From: JAPLYB01 sp964500015 | GTDB lineage: Archaea > Nanobdellota > Nanobdellia > Pacearchaeales > UBA284 | Direction of reading: 5' to 3' | NCBI GenBank assembly: GCA_964500015.1 | Contig: CAZCMN010000007.1 | Coordinates: 1 to 35,413, forward strand | Length of the DNA stretch: 35,413 bases | In this document: positions 6,722 through 15,040 of the stretch, in pieces | Layout: each line of letters starts with the position of its first letter | Position numbering within the stretch: the stretch's first letter is position 1 | Translations under genes and position numbers: made by a program | The notes under the pieces: generated by a model | What the model saw: the letters and a program-made list of their open reading frames with translations, nothing else | Databases searched by the model: none | Told to the model about the DNA's origin: nothing

Positions 6722-7732
6722 ATGGAACTGAAAGAGGCTTTATTCTATAAAAAATTAAGAAATAATGATGTAACATGCCAATTATGTCCTAGATACTGCG
6801 TCATAAAAAATTCAGAAAGAGGAAACTGTGGCACAAGGACAAATATTAATGGTATACTTTACAGTGTTGTTTATGGAATGCCTTGTTCAATTGCAATAGA
6901 TCCAATAGAAAAAAAACCATTTTATCATTTTCTTCCTTCAAGTAAATCATTAAGCATAGGAACAGTCGGTTGTAACTTGCATTGTCAGCATTGTCAAAAC
7001 TGGCAGATTTCTCAAGCACGTTTTGAAGATGTTCCTCATCTAGAAGCTTTGCCAGAATCAATTATCCAGCAAGCAAAAGCAAATAATGTGAAAAGCATTT
7101 CTTTTACATACACAGAACCGACGGTCTATTGGGAATATGCTTATGACATAGCCAAACTAGCCAAGCGCGAGAATATAAAATGTACAATAGTTTCAAATGG
7201 CTACATAAATCCAGCTCCCTTAAAAAAATTAATTCCGTATATTAAATCAGCAAATATTGATTTAAAAGGAAATGCCCTATTTTATGAAAAAGTTTGTGAT
7301 GGAAAAATTCAGCATGTTCTAGAAACTCTCAAACTACTAAAAGAAAAAAAAGTTTGGCTTGAAATAACTAATTTAATAATTCCCGGCCATAATGATAATA
7401 CTGAAGAAATTAAAGAAACAGTTTCTTGGATAAAAGAAAATCTTGGTTTAGAGGTTCCATTGCATTTTTCAGCTTTTTACCCATGCTATAAACTAAACAA
7501 TGTCCCAGCAACCCAGCCCGAATTTTTATTTAAAGCAAAAGCAATAGCCAAACAGCAAGGCTTGAAATTTGTCTATATTGGGAATATAAAAGATGAAGAG
7601 GGTTCAACAACCTTCTGTCCCAAATGCAATTTTCCTGTAATAAAAAGAAAAAATTTCAATGTCGTTGAAAATAAACTTAAGAAAGGAAAATGTCCTAATT
7701 GCAAGCAAAAACTTCCTGGAATCTGGCAGTGA
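6722..7732 (+). CDS. amrS: AmrS-like radical SAM protein (PflA-like, AmmeMemoRadiSam type)
   Basis: This 336-residue protein has the radical SAM cluster motif CNLHCQHC (Cys84, Cys88, Cys91) directly after SIGTVG. That arrangement is typical of the PflA-like enzymes found with MEMO1 and AMMECR1 homologues. An N-terminal Cys group (19, 22, 26, 36; CQLCPRYC) is also characteristic. The SAM-binding barrel continues with SFTYTEPTVYWEYAYD and IVSNGYINPAP. The C-terminus carries two Cys pairs (CPKC, CPNC) that look like a zinc ribbon. The enzyme should cleave SAM reductively; its substrate is unknown in the family. Neither MEMO1 nor AMMECR1 is present in this window. Confidence 0.88.
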   Translation: MELKEALFYKKLRNNDVTCQLCPRYCVIKNSERGNCGTRTNINGILYSVVYGMPCSIAIDPIEKKPFYHFLPSSKSLSIGTVGCNLHCQHCQNWQISQARFEDVPHLEALPESIIQQAKANNVKSISFTYTEPTVYWEYAYDIAKLAKRENIKCTIVSNGYINPAPLKKLIPYIKSANIDLKGNALFYEKVCDGKIQHVLETLKLLKEKKVWLEITNLIIPGHNDNTEEIKETVSWIKENLGLEVPLHFSAFYPCYKLNNVPATQPEFLFKAKAIAKQQGLKFVYIGNIKDEEGSTTFCPKCNFPVIKRKNFNVVENKLKKGKCPNCKQKLPGIWQ

Positions 7733-7744
7733 TAAAAATTTCTT

Positions 7745-8071
7745 TTATAATTTATAATCTTGGGAAGAATTAACATCTACTGAACAGCGCTGGTTTTCGC
7801 ATTTACACGAACTCTCCTTACAAAAAAGCAAGATCTCTTGATCATTGAATAATAATTTTTTCTTTAAAGAACAAGATTCATCTGCTTGAATACAGCCGCA
7901 GCCACAGACATATTTACAGTCATCATTACTTATACAGTATTTATTACAATTTTCATTATAAAAAGCAGAACAACTTGAATCTTTTATTTCAATTTTAGAA
8001 AGAAGAAAACCGATTGTAAACAAAATCCCTAAAACAAACATAATAACCAGCCATAAATTCTTTTTTTTCAT
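7745..8071 (-). CDS. Small Cys-rich protein with N-terminal membrane anchor
   Basis: The protein has 108 residues. One hydrophobic segment (about residues 5-25) follows a basic MKKKN, so it is a signal anchor or export signal. The remaining 80 residues contain about 14 cysteines in short spacings such as YVCGCGCIQ and SSCKCENQRC, which suggests a small disulfide-bonded or metal-binding extracellular domain. The family is not recognised. It converges on the radical SAM gene with 12 bases between stops, and diverges from the lamin-tail gene across a 71-base region that contains an 8-base inverted repeat. Confidence 0.65.
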   Translation of the reverse strand: MKKKNLWLVIMFVLGILFTIGFLLSKIEIKDSSCSAFYNENCNKYCISNDDCKYVCGCGCIQADESCSLKKKLLFNDQEILLFCKESSCKCENQRCSVDVNSSQDYKL

Positions 8072-8096
8072 AATTTATAATTCAACTGTTCTTTTT

Positions 8097-8116
8097 ATAC
8101 TTTTCCAGAAAAGTAT
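8097..8116. promoter_or_regulatory. Inverted repeat between divergent surface genes
   Basis: ATACTTTT (8097-8104) and AAAAGTAT (8109-8116) are perfect complements around CCAG. The repeat lies between the starts of the Cys-rich gene (8071, minus) and the lamin-tail gene (8143, plus), centred about 36 bases from each. It could be an operator for both genes, or chance in A/T-rich DNA. Confidence 0.35.
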
Positions 8117-8142
8117 TTAAGCTAGAAGTATTTATTATATCA

Positions 8143-9258
8143 ATGAAAAGAGGTTTATTACTTTTTAGTCTTTTTTCAATATTTTTTCTTATTTATTCTG
8201 CTTCTTGCATAGTTTATATAAATGAAGTAATGCCGCATTCTAACAATACATGGAAAGACGAATGGTTAGAACTGTATAATCCTGAAAACTTAACCCTGAA
8301 TCTAAGTAATTGGAAAATTTCAGATTTGTCTAGCACTGATAATTTTTCCTTGATAATTCCTGCTTTTTCTTATGCCTTGATTGTTGATTCTTCAACATCA
8401 AAAGACAATTTAACAGGATGCAATACTTTTAATATTTCAAATGAAAGTTGCTTCGAGTTAACAACAATTGGTTCTGGATTAAATGATAATAACGAAACAA
8501 TTTTTCTATTCGATAATTTAAATAATTCAATAGATAATTTTTCCTGGCATGAAAATATAAAATCAAGTGGAAAATCCTGGAGTTTGAATAGTTCAAATAA
8601 CTTAAAATGGTTAAAGTGTTCTCCAAGTCCTGGTTTTTTTAATTCCTGTTCAGAGTATCAAAACAACCAAAATGAAACTGAAGAAAACAATCAAACTAAT
8701 AATAATGAAGAAGACCCAGAATCAAGAATAAAAATTACAGATTCTCCAAACAAGGCAAAATTTGGGGAAGAAATTGATATTGATTTGGAAATTTATAAAG
8801 GTTCAACAAACAAATATGCTCTCTATGTTTATGTTCAAAATGAAGATAAAAATAAAGTCTCTAAAAAAATAACCCTTCATTTAAGAACAAAGTATACAGA
8901 TTATGATGAACAAGTTTCTCTAGAATTAGATTGTTTAGATGAATCCGGAGACTATAAAATAATTGCAGAAGGTCTAGATGATAAAGATACTGAAAGCATT
9001 TATCTTGAATCATGTTCTAAATTTGCAAAAACACTTTCTTCAACAAACAACCTCCAAGAAAATAACTTACCTCAATCAAATCAAGCCCTTACCCCAAATA
9101 ATCCTTCTCCCAAAACCCAAAATCAGAATAATTTAATAACTGGTTCATCAGTTTCATCAAATAAAGATTTTCCTAATTTTTTAATAATCCTTCCAGTAAT
9201 TCTTAGTTTTATAACTCTTCTAATAATAATCTCCTTGATACTAAAAAAAGTGCCATAA
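8143..9258 (+). CDS. Lamin-tail-domain surface protein with C-terminal anchor
   Basis: The 371-residue protein begins with an export signal (about residues 1-20). A lamin tail domain follows from about 25 to 125: IVYINEVMPH, DEWLELYNP, then LNLSNWKISD and YALIVDSS are the usual landmarks. LTD domains are Ig-like folds common in prokaryotic surface or nuclease proteins. A low-complexity Asn/Glu linker (about 175-195) leads to a second beta-rich segment, then a Ser/Asn/Pro-rich stalk (about 295-335), and a final membrane helix (about 345-367) ending in KKVP. Many NxS/T sequons suggest N-glycosylation. No nuclease domain is visible, so a structural or adhesive role at the cell surface is more likely. 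Confidence 0.8.
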   Translation: MKRGLLLFSLFSIFFLIYSASCIVYINEVMPHSNNTWKDEWLELYNPENLTLNLSNWKISDLSSTDNFSLIIPAFSYALIVDSSTSKDNLTGCNTFNISNESCFELTTIGSGLNDNNETIFLFDNLNNSIDNFSWHENIKSSGKSWSLNSSNNLKWLKCSPSPGFFNSCSEYQNNQNETEENNQTNNNEEDPESRIKITDSPNKAKFGEEIDIDLEIYKGSTNKYALYVYVQNEDKNKVSKKITLHLRTKYTDYDEQVSLELDCLDESGDYKIIAEGLDDKDTESIYLESCSKFAKTLSSTNNLQENNLPQSNQALTPNNPSPKTQNQNNLITGSSVSSNKDFPNFLIILPVILSFITLLIIISLILKKVP

Positions 9259-9378
9259 ATCTCCTAGAAAATTTTAAGCATATTTAAAAACCCAAATCTT
9301 TTATTAACTAATATTAAAAACAAAGCGCAAAATTGAAACTTGGGCGCATTAAATAGTTTATATTCAGGATATATTAAC

Positions 9379-9891
9379 ATGACAGAAAATAAAGAAGAAA
9401 AACCAGAGAAATCTGAGAAAGAGAAAAAAGAAGAACTTAAAGAAAAATTATCCCAAGGATACTTAAAAGTTCATTTAATTTTTGAAGTTGTTGGAAAACC
9501 AGCAGAATTTATAGATGAAACTATAAAAAAATTAATTGAAGAATTAGAAAAAGAAAAAGGCTTGGAAATATTAGAAAAAAACATTGGAATAGCAAAGCCT
9601 TATGAGGTTAAATCTGGGGACGGAGAAAAAACAGATTTGTTTTCAACATATTCTGAAGTTAAAATAATAATTGAGAATTTGAAAAGACTAACCCATATTA
9701 TTTTTGATTACATGCCCTCAAGCATTGAAATCTCTGAACCAGCTGAAATTAAGATGAAAACCCAAGACACAAATTTATTGATAAATGAACTTGCCACAAA
9801 ATTACATCAGTATGATCTTTCTAACAAAAAACTAGTTTTCCAGAGAAATATTCTATTTGAAAAACTTCAAGAATTACAAAAGAAAAAGTGA
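9379..9891 (+). CDS. Unknown cytoplasmic protein, mixed alpha/beta with coiled-coil end
   Basis: The ATG at 9379 gives 170 residues; an upstream in-frame TTG (9340) would add 13 residues with no clear advantage. The N-terminal 30 residues are almost only Lys and Glu. The central part alternates strand and helix (YLKVHLIFEVVG, then a helix, then EVKIIIENLKRL and SSIEISEPAEIKM), like a small ACT/ferredoxin-like fold. The last 40 residues look like a coiled coil. There is no signal peptide and no catalytic motif that I recognise. Its stop codon abuts the stop of the convergent gene exactly (9891/9892). Confidence 0.65.
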   Translation: MTENKEEKPEKSEKEKKEELKEKLSQGYLKVHLIFEVVGKPAEFIDETIKKLIEELEKEKGLEILEKNIGIAKPYEVKSGDGEKTDLFSTYSEVKIIIENLKRLTHIIFDYMPSSIEISEPAEIKMKTQDTNLLINELATKLHQYDLSNKKLVFQRNILFEKLQELQKKK

Positions 9892-10239
9892 TTAACTTTT
9901 TAGACCTGGTTTGCTTTGCTCTTCTTTAAAAAACCAGTATCGTGCATTTTCTCTATCTTCATAAGCTGTTGCTCCCAAAGACAATAAAAGAGATGAAAAA
10001 CATCCATAAAGAGCAACACTAGCTTCTCTGTTATATTTTGCTCTATCTGTTCCAGGTGCTGGACCTCCACCAACCGCGATTCCTGCGCCAGTCAAAAAAA
10101 GAACAAGAGCCAAACCTCTAAGAATTTGTTTTCCACTATGTGCTACAGCATCTAAACCAGAATAATATCTTTGTGGCACAGGAGTTACTTCAGTTTTTAC
10201 TTCTACAGGTGTTTGAACACTATCTCCGTTCTCTCCCAT
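9892..10239 (-). CDS. Small membrane protein of unknown function
   Basis: The 115-residue protein has a polar N-terminus (about 40 residues, Val/Thr/Pro-rich) and then two hydrophobic segments (about 41-58 and 75-92) joined by a Gly/Pro-rich loop (VGGGPAPGTDR), so it is probably a two-helix hairpin membrane protein. No family is recognised. A minus-strand TATA (TTTATATAT within 10258-10269) lies about 24 bases before the ATG, which supports both the start and a leaderless transcript. Confidence 0.6.
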   Translation of the reverse strand: MGENGDSVQTPVEVKTEVTPVPQRYYSGLDAVAHSGKQILRGLALVLFLTGAGIAVGGGPAPGTDRAKYNREASVALYGCFSSLLLSLGATAYEDRENARYWFFKEEQSKPGLKS

Positions 10240-10510
10240 ATTTTTTCACTTAAATAGCATATATAAAGATTATTGTGGAAGAAAGCATATTTAGAACTAT
10301 TTTCTTTAGAAACTTGACTTTGCCAGTTGTAAGTGTAAATATAAGATATTTTAATTTTATTCTTAATTTTATGCTAGAAAAAAACTTCTTCTGCATAACA
10401 AAAATGATTCATTTTCATCATTTTCAAAGAATTCTTAAAAAAAGTTTAAGAAACAGAGGTATAATCAAGGTATAATCAATTATAACATACTTCGCATTTG
10501 GCAAAGTCAA
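10240..10510. other. Intergenic region without a supported gene
   Basis: Apart from the promoter of the 9892-10239 gene, this stretch holds a perfect 8-base inverted repeat (TTCTTAAA 10432-10439 with TTTAAGAA 10445-10452) and an 11-base tandem duplication, GGTATAATCAA at 10458-10468 and 10469-10479. A 66-codon GTG-start reading frame (10275-10475) lacks a placed promoter and has poor composition, so I do not call it a gene. Confidence 0.5.
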
Positions 10511-10559
10511 ATAAAAAAAGAAAAAAAGAAAAAGAATAAAAATAAAAAGTAAGAAAAAA
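10511..10559 (-). terminator. T-rich tract after the 10560 gene, likely transcription terminator
   Basis: On the minus strand, directly after the stop codon, are about 49 bases that are mostly T, in several runs of three to seven. Archaeal RNA polymerase terminates on such oligo-T tracts without needing a hairpin. No strong hairpin precedes it. Confidence 0.5.
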
Positions 10560-11147
10560 TTATCTCCAACCAGGACCATAACCTTGAGGAGGAAGTTCAT
10601 CCCCACCTCTCCAACCAGGACCAAGGACTGATGTACTGCAACAATTACACCATAATGTTTGATAGGCTCCTGATAGTTTATTACCACATGAAACAGGTCT
10701 ACCTTTTACCAGATTACGAGCATCATTATCTGTAATAAATCCATTTATGCATTTGTAATCTATTCCATAGTTCACATTCTCGCAAACTGCGTTACAAGTC
10801 ATGTTAATTTGTCCAGTATTACTTGGTTCAATAAAACAACGGTTCAACATATCCAAAACTCCTTGATAAGTTATGTTTTGTCCTACTTGCTTTGATATAA
10901 CTGCTTGAGTTATAGGCGCTTGAATTGGTCCTCCTGATTCTGGGGTTGTAGGTGCCTGAATTGGTCCAGACACTGGTGACTGTGTTGCTTTAAAAATATC
11001 AAATACGCTATATCCAGACATTCTTGCAACTGAGAAAACACCAATAAAACCGACAACAACAGCTATAACCACAAACATCAAGAATATTCCTAAATATCTT
11101 TTGTTATGTCTCTTTTCAATCGAATGTTTATCAAAATTTACACTCAT
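10560..11147 (-). CDS. Membrane-anchored Cys-containing surface protein (cassette copy 1, small member)
   Basis: The ATG at 11147 is chosen because a strong AAAGGAGGT lies 15 bases upstream; an in-frame TTG at 11174 would place that site inside the gene. The 195-residue product starts with a polar segment ending in RHNKRYLGIFLMF, then one membrane helix to about residue 40, then a Pro/Thr/Gln-rich linker with a near-repeated GPIQAP, then a Cys-rich domain with CNCC. The N-terminus closely matches that of the 14079-15017 protein (RHNRRYIGIFLMFAVIAVVV), so the two are paralogues. Each follows a large toroid-type surface protein on the same strand. Function is unknown; its position suggests a partner of the large protein. 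Confidence 0.72.
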   Translation of the reverse strand: MSVNFDKHSIEKRHNKRYLGIFLMFVVIAVVVGFIGVFSVARMSGYSVFDIFKATQSPVSGPIQAPTTPESGGPIQAPITQAVISKQVGQNITYQGVLDMLNRCFIEPSNTGQINMTCNAVCENVNYGIDYKCINGFITDNDARNLVKGRPVSCGNKLSGAYQTLWCNCCSTSVLGPGWRGGDELPPQGYGPGWR

Positions 11148-11195
11148 TTTTTTCTTTTCTTTACCTCCTTTCAATGTTTTTTTCTTAAAATTTTT

Positions 11196-11217
11196 AATTT
11201 ATCTGTAAGTTAATTTA
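11196..11217 (-). promoter_or_regulatory. Leader motif, exact copy of 4248-4269
   Basis: On the minus strand these 22 bases are identical to those before the 4287 gene. They lie 49-70 bases upstream of the ATG at 11147. Given the distance to the SD and the TATA-like sequence farther upstream, the motif is probably within the transcribed leader here. Confidence 0.55.
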
Positions 11218-11314
11218 CTTTTTCCTGCCATAATTTATTTGTAAGTTTCTTCTTTATTGTTTATAAATTTAGTTTAATCTTGTAGGATTTTTGTCAGTAT
11301 GTTTCAACGTAATT

Positions 11315-11357
11315 GGATTTTGCAACGTTGTGCATGAGTTCTGATGCACCAAAATCC
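11315..11357. repeat. Hairpin with CAACGTT bulge, copy C
   Basis: GGATTTTG (11315-11322) pairs with CAAAATCC (11350-11357). GTGCAT (11330-11335) pairs with ATGCAC (11344-11349) around an 8-base loop. CAACGTT (11323-11329) is unpaired on the 5' side. This is the longest and cleanest copy (14 pairs). It lies 136 bases downstream of the stop of the 11493-13961 gene (which is on the minus strand) and upstream of the 10560 gene. Confidence 0.8.
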
Positions 11358-11492
11358 TTTTATTTGATTTTTTAATTTACTTATTACTTTCAAAGGTTTC
11401 AATAATTTATGACTTACATATTTTTTATTTTAACAACGTTGTCCTGCGCAATTTGTTTATAATTACTCTATTTATTACACTTACCTCGCATT

Positions 11493-13961
11493 TTACTGGC
11501 TGAATTTATCAAAATCTTCATCTGTAAATTCTTTTTTAAAATCTCCTGACTGAGTTCCTGTTTCAGGCTGGCTCTGACTGCCTTGGCCCTGGCTAACATC
11601 ATCAAAACCATCAGAATAACCTGGTTGCTTCTCTTTAGAAATATCATCTAAAAAGTCTTTCATATCCCTTTTTGGTTTTTTCTTGATTATAAGCAATACA
11701 GCAACCAAGATGACAATAACTGCAATGACAATGATTATTGCTAAAGTTCTGCTTTTAGCTGGAGCTGGAATAGCCTCACACTCACTCATACAGCACCTCA
11801 TCCCTAAATCACTTGATCTGTTAAATTGGCTGTCTTTACAGGTTTTATTCTGGTTAGTGCAGTCTTTTCCTCCTAATTCAGCACAAGTCTGCAGATTTTC
11901 AACAACACTTGAATTAAGCAAGATTGAAACTATTGTGCTTACTTCTTGCCCATTATAATTTCCTTTTGCTGTAACAAAACCTTCTGCCTTGCCCCCAAAT
12001 TGTAAATCTAAATTAATTGGATTAGTATAAAACAAGATAGTTTTGCTCTCGCCAGGTTTAAGTTCAATTATTGTCATAGGCTCTATTGTTAATTTAACTA
12101 ATCTTACAGAAGGATTGATCTTAATATCAGTTATTGATTGGGAAAATTTATTTACTAAAACAACAGATAAAGTCATAGTGTCTTCAGTAAAAAATGTTCT
12201 GCTTAAATTTGTTGGAGAAAAATAGAAGTTCTGGTTAATCAAATCCCCAGTTAAATTTGTGGTTTGATTATAATTTGTTCCATTAACAGTTCCATTAATA
12301 ATGCTCCCTTTTTGAGTTCCATTAATATCTGAATCATTGATTGTAAAATTTCCAAAATAACTGCCAGTTCCATTAAATGTAAAAATAATTATTGGAACAT
12401 CATAAGTCATTGTGATAGAATTAAGAATATCATTGCTATAAACTACTTGCATAACTTCGCCAATAGCGATTCCTCCAGGAGTTTCAATTCTAGGGACATT
12501 GACTTGAACATTTTTCATGCTATTTTTATTTACTTGTATATTGCTCACAGAATTCATGAATCTCACTTGACAGTTAATTTTTTCTGTTCCTTTATTTTGC
12601 AAAATTAGATTAAAACTTTCTTGAGAATTAACTTTCACAACTCCAGGCCAAATTCCCATAAAAGGCTCAACACTAGGAAATATAAAATATAATATGTAAG
12701 ATTTTTCTGCAAGACTCGCACTAGGAAGTTTGTCCTCAAGATATTTATTTGCCTTGCTTAAAGCATCTAAAACATCGCCCGTTTTATTTCCTGAGTCTAA
12801 AATATAATAAACAAAAACAGTTGTTCTGATATCATTAACCCCATTTTTTTGCCATGCACCATTATAATTCTGGTTAGATAAAATTTGATTTAATTTAGTT
12901 TCATCTCCAGTCAGATAATAAAGAATAGCAACCTGGTCAATTGAATTTGCATTCTCATCAAGCCACGTAATAGCATTATAATAATTATTTATATTAAAAC
13001 CAGCTATTTTCAAAGAAAATAAAGCATATGCTGTTGAATCTGGATCACAAGTATTTTTTAGATTATTTCCAAAACAGCCTAAATTGCTTATTAAGAAATT
13101 ATTTGAGATGCTGTAATTTTTTGCAAAATCCTTATAGGAAAAAATTAATTTTCTTGAAACTAGATTACAGTCATCTTTGATTAAAACCTTCTCATCATTT
13201 AAATATTTTGAAAAATCTATTTCAAAATTATTTGTTCCAGGGAATGTATTAATGATTCTAGTATCATTTCCAACACTTAAGTTGCAGTCTTCAGCAATAT
13301 TTGAAATAAATTCAACTTTCCAAGTTCCTTTCAAACTATTTTGATAAGCTTCAAGCAAATCTTTTATCTGGCTTCTAGTTGAAAAATCCCTAAAAGCAAT
13401 AACAGCTAAAGAAGCATTTTTAGTAGAACAATTTGTGTTTATACAAGAATCTCTTCTATTATAAAAAGAAGCTAGAGCATCTTCATTTAATTTTTCATTA
13501 TAAGATAAAGCAGCTCCAGCCATGATATTTTCTTCTAAAGATAAATAAGACCATTTTCCATCAACTTGATTTTTTATCTGATTATAATAAACATTTTTTG
13601 ATTCTAAAACTTTAAAGTCAGCTAGGACTAATTCACTAGTTCCACAAATTGACCTCACTCTTAAAGTATAATCTCCCTTGACAATAGGAACATCAAACCA
13701 AATAAAGAATTTTCCTCTAGAAATTTTAGTTATGAAAAAATTTCCGCTTATCAAATAATTATTAGAATCATATAAATAAATATCACTTGAATAAATATCT
13801 CGAGATAAGATCATTCCAGGATCAACATTAACTTCAACTTGCATTGTTTCACCAGGCAAGAATTCTGTTCTATATGTATTCAAGGTTACGCAAGCTTGGC
13901 TTAAAGGAATTATAAATAAGGATATCAACACTAAGATAAATATTAAACTCTTTTTTTTCAT
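11493..13961 (-). CDS. Large surface protein: toroid-like repeats, Cys module, single C-terminal TM (cassette copy 1, large member)
   Basis: The 822-residue protein has a signal peptide (about 1-23), a beta domain (LPGETMQVEVNVDPG; about 25-118), and a helical region of about 300 residues with repeats such as DSTAYALFSLKIAG and NYNGAWQKNGVNDIRTTVF. That region resembles the alpha/alpha toroid of prenyltransferase, terpene cyclase or thioester-domain proteins. Beta-rich domains follow, then a Cys module (AELGGKDCTNQ ... MRCCMSEC), a TM helix (about 735-758), and an acidic tail rich in DF and FDD. No catalytic DxDD or thioester GCxEQ motif is seen, so a structural or protein-binding role is favoured. 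Many NxS/T sequons indicate an exposed glycoprotein. The 15128-17563 protein has the same architecture. Confidence 0.75.
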   Translation of the reverse strand: MKKKSLIFILVLISLFIIPLSQACVTLNTYRTEFLPGETMQVEVNVDPGMILSRDIYSSDIYLYDSNNYLISGNFFITKISRGKFFIWFDVPIVKGDYTLRVRSICGTSELVLADFKVLESKNVYYNQIKNQVDGKWSYLSLEENIMAGAALSYNEKLNEDALASFYNRRDSCINTNCSTKNASLAVIAFRDFSTRSQIKDLLEAYQNSLKGTWKVEFISNIAEDCNLSVGNDTRIINTFPGTNNFEIDFSKYLNDEKVLIKDDCNLVSRKLIFSYKDFAKNYSISNNFLISNLGCFGNNLKNTCDPDSTAYALFSLKIAGFNINNYYNAITWLDENANSIDQVAILYYLTGDETKLNQILSNQNYNGAWQKNGVNDIRTTVFVYYILDSGNKTGDVLDALSKANKYLEDKLPSASLAEKSYILYFIFPSVEPFMGIWPGVVKVNSQESFNLILQNKGTEKINCQVRFMNSVSNIQVNKNSMKNVQVNVPRIETPGGIAIGEVMQVVYSNDILNSITMTYDVPIIIFTFNGTGSYFGNFTINDSDINGTQKGSIINGTVNGTNYNQTTNLTGDLINQNFYFSPTNLSRTFFTEDTMTLSVVLVNKFSQSITDIKINPSVRLVKLTIEPMTIIELKPGESKTILFYTNPINLDLQFGGKAEGFVTAKGNYNGQEVSTIVSILLNSSVVENLQTCAELGGKDCTNQNKTCKDSQFNRSSDLGMRCCMSECEAIPAPAKSRTLAIIIVIAVIVILVAVLLIIKKKPKRDMKDFLDDISKEKQPGYSDGFDDVSQGQGSQSQPETGTQSGDFKKEFTDEDFDKFSQ

Positions 13962-14030
13962 GTATATAAAAGAGAAACCACATTAATAAATCTTATGAAA
14001 ACGCTAAAAATTTAGATAAATTTTGGCGTG

Positions 14031-14053
14031 TAGAAAAAGCTCTTCTTTTTCTA
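14031..14053. repeat. Perfect hairpin downstream of the 14079 gene
   Basis: TAGAAAAAG (14031-14039) pairs with CTTTTTCTA (14045-14053) around CTCTT. It lies between the 14079 gene's stop and the start of the 11493-13961 gene. On the minus strand it could end transcription of the former or sit in the leader region of the latter. Its stem and following ACATTAA resemble the second hairpin at 2754-2770 (followed by AGCATTAA). Confidence 0.45.
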
Positions 14054-14078
14054 ACATTAAAAAAATTAGAAATAAAAA

Positions 14079-15017
14079 TTAAATTCGGGAGTTTCTGTAG
14101 TCACCACCAAAGTATTGACAAGCCGATTTACAAAAGCGACCATTACAACCCTGCCATTTGGACCAACAATCTGGACTAAGAGAAGAGCAAAAACTGAAAG
14201 CATCAGAATAACAATTATCAACACAATCAGTATCGGTTGCGTAAGTATGTCTATACCATCCCCCTCCTTGACAAGATTTTTTACTTGGGTCTATGTCCAT
14301 ATCCTCTAATTCATGCCCCAGCGAAATATCTGAGATTATTACGCCTAAAACAATACTGGTCACATTAACCAAGCATTCTCCATTAGCACATCCATGTGGG
14401 CAGTATATTAGTGTTCTTCTTGCTTTATTATCCCAACAATAGAATTCCGCTAAAACATTACTTGAATTAGTTACATTTGTTCCATTGTTCCAACAAAAAT
14501 CTTTATAATCCCCAGGGTCTACAATTCCAAAAATATAGGGCTCTATGCCGCCATCACTGTCAGTACAATTTGTTTGATTGTTTTGTTGTTGTACACAAGC
14601 CCCATTTGAACAGGAATATCCCGCAGGACAACTTGAAGATGTAACAAAACAAATATTATCTATTGAACAAGAATACTCATTTAATGATCCAATATTACTG
14701 CAGCCATCTGAATAACCCCCAATAAAATCTCTGCATATTCCTTTGCCATAAATATTTATTCCATTATCACTATCAACACAATTAACCCCATTTCCTGATG
14801 AAGATATACTATCAACTCCCCCCATATTTGTTGTTGTACGTGAAGCATCTGATGTTTGCAAAAAGCTAAATACTCCCTGCCCAGTCATATTTGCAACTGA
14901 AAATGTGGCAAGCACTCCAACAACAACAGCTATAACCGCAAACATCAAGAAAATTCCAATATATCTCCTATTATGTCTGTGCTCAAAATAATATCTCTCA
15001 AATTCATCTTTTTTCAT
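14079..15017 (-). CDS. Membrane-anchored Cys-rich repeat protein (cassette copy 2, small member)
   Basis: The 312-residue protein has an N-terminal membrane helix (about residues 20-45) after EHRHNRRYIGIF, matching the paralogue at 10560-11147. The outer part contains two tandem Cys repeats. Each opens with NCxDSDxGI (NCVDSDNGINIYGKGIC; NCTDSDGGIEPYIFGIV) and closes with a CP-x2-3-C-NG-x-C unit (SCPAGYSCSNGACV; YCPHGCANGECLV). The last 90 residues are a separate Cys-rich tail. The start is well supported: GGAGGT lies six bases before the ATG. The protein is probably extracellular with a short cytoplasmic N-terminus; function is unknown. Confidence 0.74.
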   Translation of the reverse strand: MKKDEFERYYFEHRHNRRYIGIFLMFAVIAVVVGVLATFSVANMTGQGVFSFLQTSDASRTTTNMGGVDSISSSGNGVNCVDSDNGINIYGKGICRDFIGGYSDGCSNIGSLNEYSCSIDNICFVTSSSCPAGYSCSNGACVQQQNNQTNCTDSDGGIEPYIFGIVDPGDYKDFCWNNGTNVTNSSNVLAEFYCWDNKARRTLIYCPHGCANGECLVNVTSIVLGVIISDISLGHELEDMDIDPSKKSCQGGGWYRHTYATDTDCVDNCYSDAFSFCSSLSPDCWSKWQGCNGRFCKSACQYFGGDYRNSRI

Positions 15018-15040
15018 TTTTTAACCTCCTTTCATAAAAT

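Larger units (their letters stand above)
11148..11492. other. Intergenic region with leader motif and CAACGTT elements
   Basis: This 345-base gap has no supported gene. It contains the SD of the 10560 gene (11162-11170 on the minus strand), the 22-base shared leader motif (11196-11217), a weaker second copy of the same motif at about 11233-11250, hairpin copy C (11315-11357), and an isolated CAACGTT core (11434-11440). Its promoter probably lies in the A/T-rich part near 11265, where TTTATAAATT is found. Confidence 0.6.

Noticed and set aside
10275..10475. Forward 66-codon GTG-start frame
   Set aside because: No promoter at the right distance: the TATA-like sequence nearby belongs to the minus-strand gene. 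The product is Phe/Arg-rich without a motif.
11148..11174. Longer start (TTG at 11174) for the small cassette protein
   Set aside because: It would place the AAAGGAGGT ribosome-binding site inside the coding region; the ATG at 11147 is better, as in the paralogue at 15017.
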